In this document: piece by piece, positions 63,056-64,000 of the stretch
Numbering within the stretch: the stretch's first letter is position 1
Layout: every line of letters begins with the position of its first letter
Assembly (NCBI RefSeq): GCF_003443675.1
Contig: NZ_CP031963.1
Coordinates: 5,430,501-5,494,500, forward strand
Source: Aquimarina sp. BL5
GTDB taxonomy: Bacteria; Bacteroidota; Bacteroidia; Flavobacteriales; Flavobacteriaceae
Direction: 5' to 3'
DNA: 64,000 bases
Notes under the pieces: generated by a model
Databases searched by the model: none
The model's input: only the letters and a program-made list of their open reading frames with translations
Told to the model about the DNA's origin: nothing
Program-made: the position numbers and the translations under genes

Positions 63056-64000
63056 ATGGCATTTAAATCTTATAAGACTACCTGTTCGTATTGTGGTGTT
63101 GGTTGTGGAATAATAGCTAAAAAAGATGCTAAGGGGGTGATTACTGTAGAGGGAGATCCCGATCATCCTGTGAACAAAGGAATGTTATGTTCTAAAGGAA
63201 TGAACTTACATCATGTTGTTCAAGACAAGAGTGATCGGATTTTGTATCCAGAGATGCGATGGAGTAAAGGACATGAGCGTCAGCGAGTATCTTGGGATCA
63301 GGCTTTTGATCGTGCAACAGCAGTTTTTAATACTATTATTGATAAATATGGTCCTGATAGTGTAGGATTTTATGTTTCAGGACAATGTCTTACCGAAGAA
63401 TATTACCTGGTAAACAAACTGACTAAAGGATTTATTGGGACTAATAACGTAGATACTAATTCTAGATTATGTATGAGTTCTGCAGTTGTGGGATACAAAC
63501 AGGCGTTAGGGGAAGACAGTGTTCCCATTGCATATGAAGATATAGAATTAGCTGATTGTTTTATGATTGCCGGAGCTAATCCTGCATGGTGCCACCCAAT
63601 TTTATTCAGAAGAATTGAAGCGCATAAAGAACAAAATCCGGATACCAAAATTATTGTAGTTGATCCAAGAAAAACGCAATCTTGCGATATTGCGGATTTA
63701 CATTTACAAATCATACCTGGTACAGACGTTGTATTATATAATGCCATTGCTAAACGATTAATCGATCGAAGAAAAATCGATAAAAATTTTATAGCAAACC
63801 ATACAGATAATTACGAATTGTTAAAAGAATCTTTGCAATCCACTTCATTAACGGATGCTGCAAAAATATGCGGGATTACTGTCGCTGATATTAAGAAAGC
63901 AGCTTCCTTTATAAGCAATGCTAAAGGGTTTATAACGCTTTGGGCAATGGGATTAAACCAGAGTTCCATAGGAGTAAATAAAAATAATGCGCTTTTAAAT
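63056..64000 (+). CDS. nasA: Assimilatory nitrate reductase catalytic subunit, 3' end outside window
   Basis: 315 codons from the ATG at 63056, open to the right edge, so roughly the N-terminal half or less of a molybdopterin oxidoreductase is seen. The [4Fe-4S] motif is Cys10-x2-Cys13-x3-Cys17 and Cys45 (TCSYCGVGCG ... GMLCSKG). The molybdenum-ligand cysteine is Cys139 in NSRLCMSSAVVGYK. The segments MIAGANPAWCHPI and VVDPRKTQSCDIAD are also typical. There is no Tat signal, so it works in the cytoplasm and reduces nitrate to nitrite for NirBD. It is divergent from the globin operon, with its own nitrate box. Confidence 0.95.
   Translation, partial: MAFKSYKTTCSYCGVGCGIIAKKDAKGVITVEGDPDHPVNKGMLCSKGMNLHHVVQDKSDRILYPEMRWSKGHERQRVSWDQAFDRATAVFNTIIDKYGPDSVGFYVSGQCLTEEYYLVNKLTKGFIGTNNVDTNSRLCMSSAVVGYKQALGEDSVPIAYEDIELADCFMIAGANPAWCHPILFRRIEAHKEQNPDTKIIVVDPRKTQSCDIADLHLQIIPGTDVVLYNAIAKRLIDRRKIDKNFIANHTDNYELLKESLQSTSLTDAAKICGITVADIKKAASFISNAKGFITLWAMGLNQSSIGVNKNNALLN

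Overview
The window comes from an AT-rich marine-type member of the Bacteroidota, most likely family Flavobacteriaceae (an Aquimarina-like genus would fit, but this is inference). The signs are: SusC/SusD pairs, type IX secretion (T9SS) C-terminal sorting domains, promoters with TAnnTTTG -7 boxes, almost no Shine-Dalgarno sequences, and double-glycine leader peptides with a C39-peptidase ABC exporter. Both ends of the window cut genes: a DUF885-type metallopeptidase at the left and an assimilatory nitrate reductase at the right.

Layout. (1) 1-3613: the end of the DUF885 protein, then a TPR sensor histidine kinase. (2) 3616-13261, minus strand: a peptide-natural-product cluster. Read 5' to 3' it holds a hexapeptide acetyltransferase, precursor B, glycosyltransferase-like enzyme B, precursor A, enzyme A, a C39-like/VKOR/thioredoxin fusion, a C39 ABC exporter and an HlyD-type adaptor. 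Each precursor sits directly upstream of its own enzyme. Both precursors share the pattern GG...Cys35-x4-Cys40...Cys...Cys. Both enzymes have GT8-like motifs and a C-terminal region resembling a PqqD/RRE peptide-binding domain. I regard this as the best candidate for an undescribed system: glycosylated, disulfide-bonded exported peptides. (3) 13469-31292: a maltodextrin/starch utilisation locus. The minus strand carries SusC, SusD, SusE and a T9SS-secreted GH13 amylase. The plus strand carries a LacI regulator, MFS sugar transporter, beta-phosphoglucomutase, GH65 maltose phosphorylase and two further GH13 enzymes. (4) 31380-34571: a surface protein with five near-identical 111-residue repeats and a T9SS domain. 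(5) 34876-37868: phosphofructokinase, GAPDH and a BadF-type sugar kinase. A LacI-like palindrome upstream of pfkA resembles one in the sus locus.

(6) 38321-64000: a large nitrate/nitrite locus. It contains nirB, nirD, DUF4202 and a NIT/PilJ-type histidine kinase (one operon); an outer-membrane porin; a NarL-type response regulator; a soluble protein with a duplicated NIT/PilJ motif; a NarK/NrtP-type MFS transporter; an NrtABCD-like ABC importer; two small tandem paralogues of unknown function; an eight-gene minus-strand operon (globin, DUF3365 haem protein, cytochrome-b-like membrane protein, [2Fe-2S] flavin reductase, pentahaem cytochrome c, monohaem lipoprotein cytochrome, ResB and CcsA cytochrome-c maturation); and nasA.

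Six promoters in this region (nirB, porin, nrtP, nrtA, globin operon, nasA) carry the same inverted repeat, TTAAGTA-N4-TACTTAA or a close variant. In five of them it runs directly into a match to the -7 box, and in the sixth (globin) into a near match. This looks like one regulon, probably under the two-component system encoded here. A 158-bp fold-back element at 53739-53896 is a possible decayed MITE or structured RNA. I saw no tRNA, rRNA, CRISPR array or insertion sequence, but I could not run dedicated searches.
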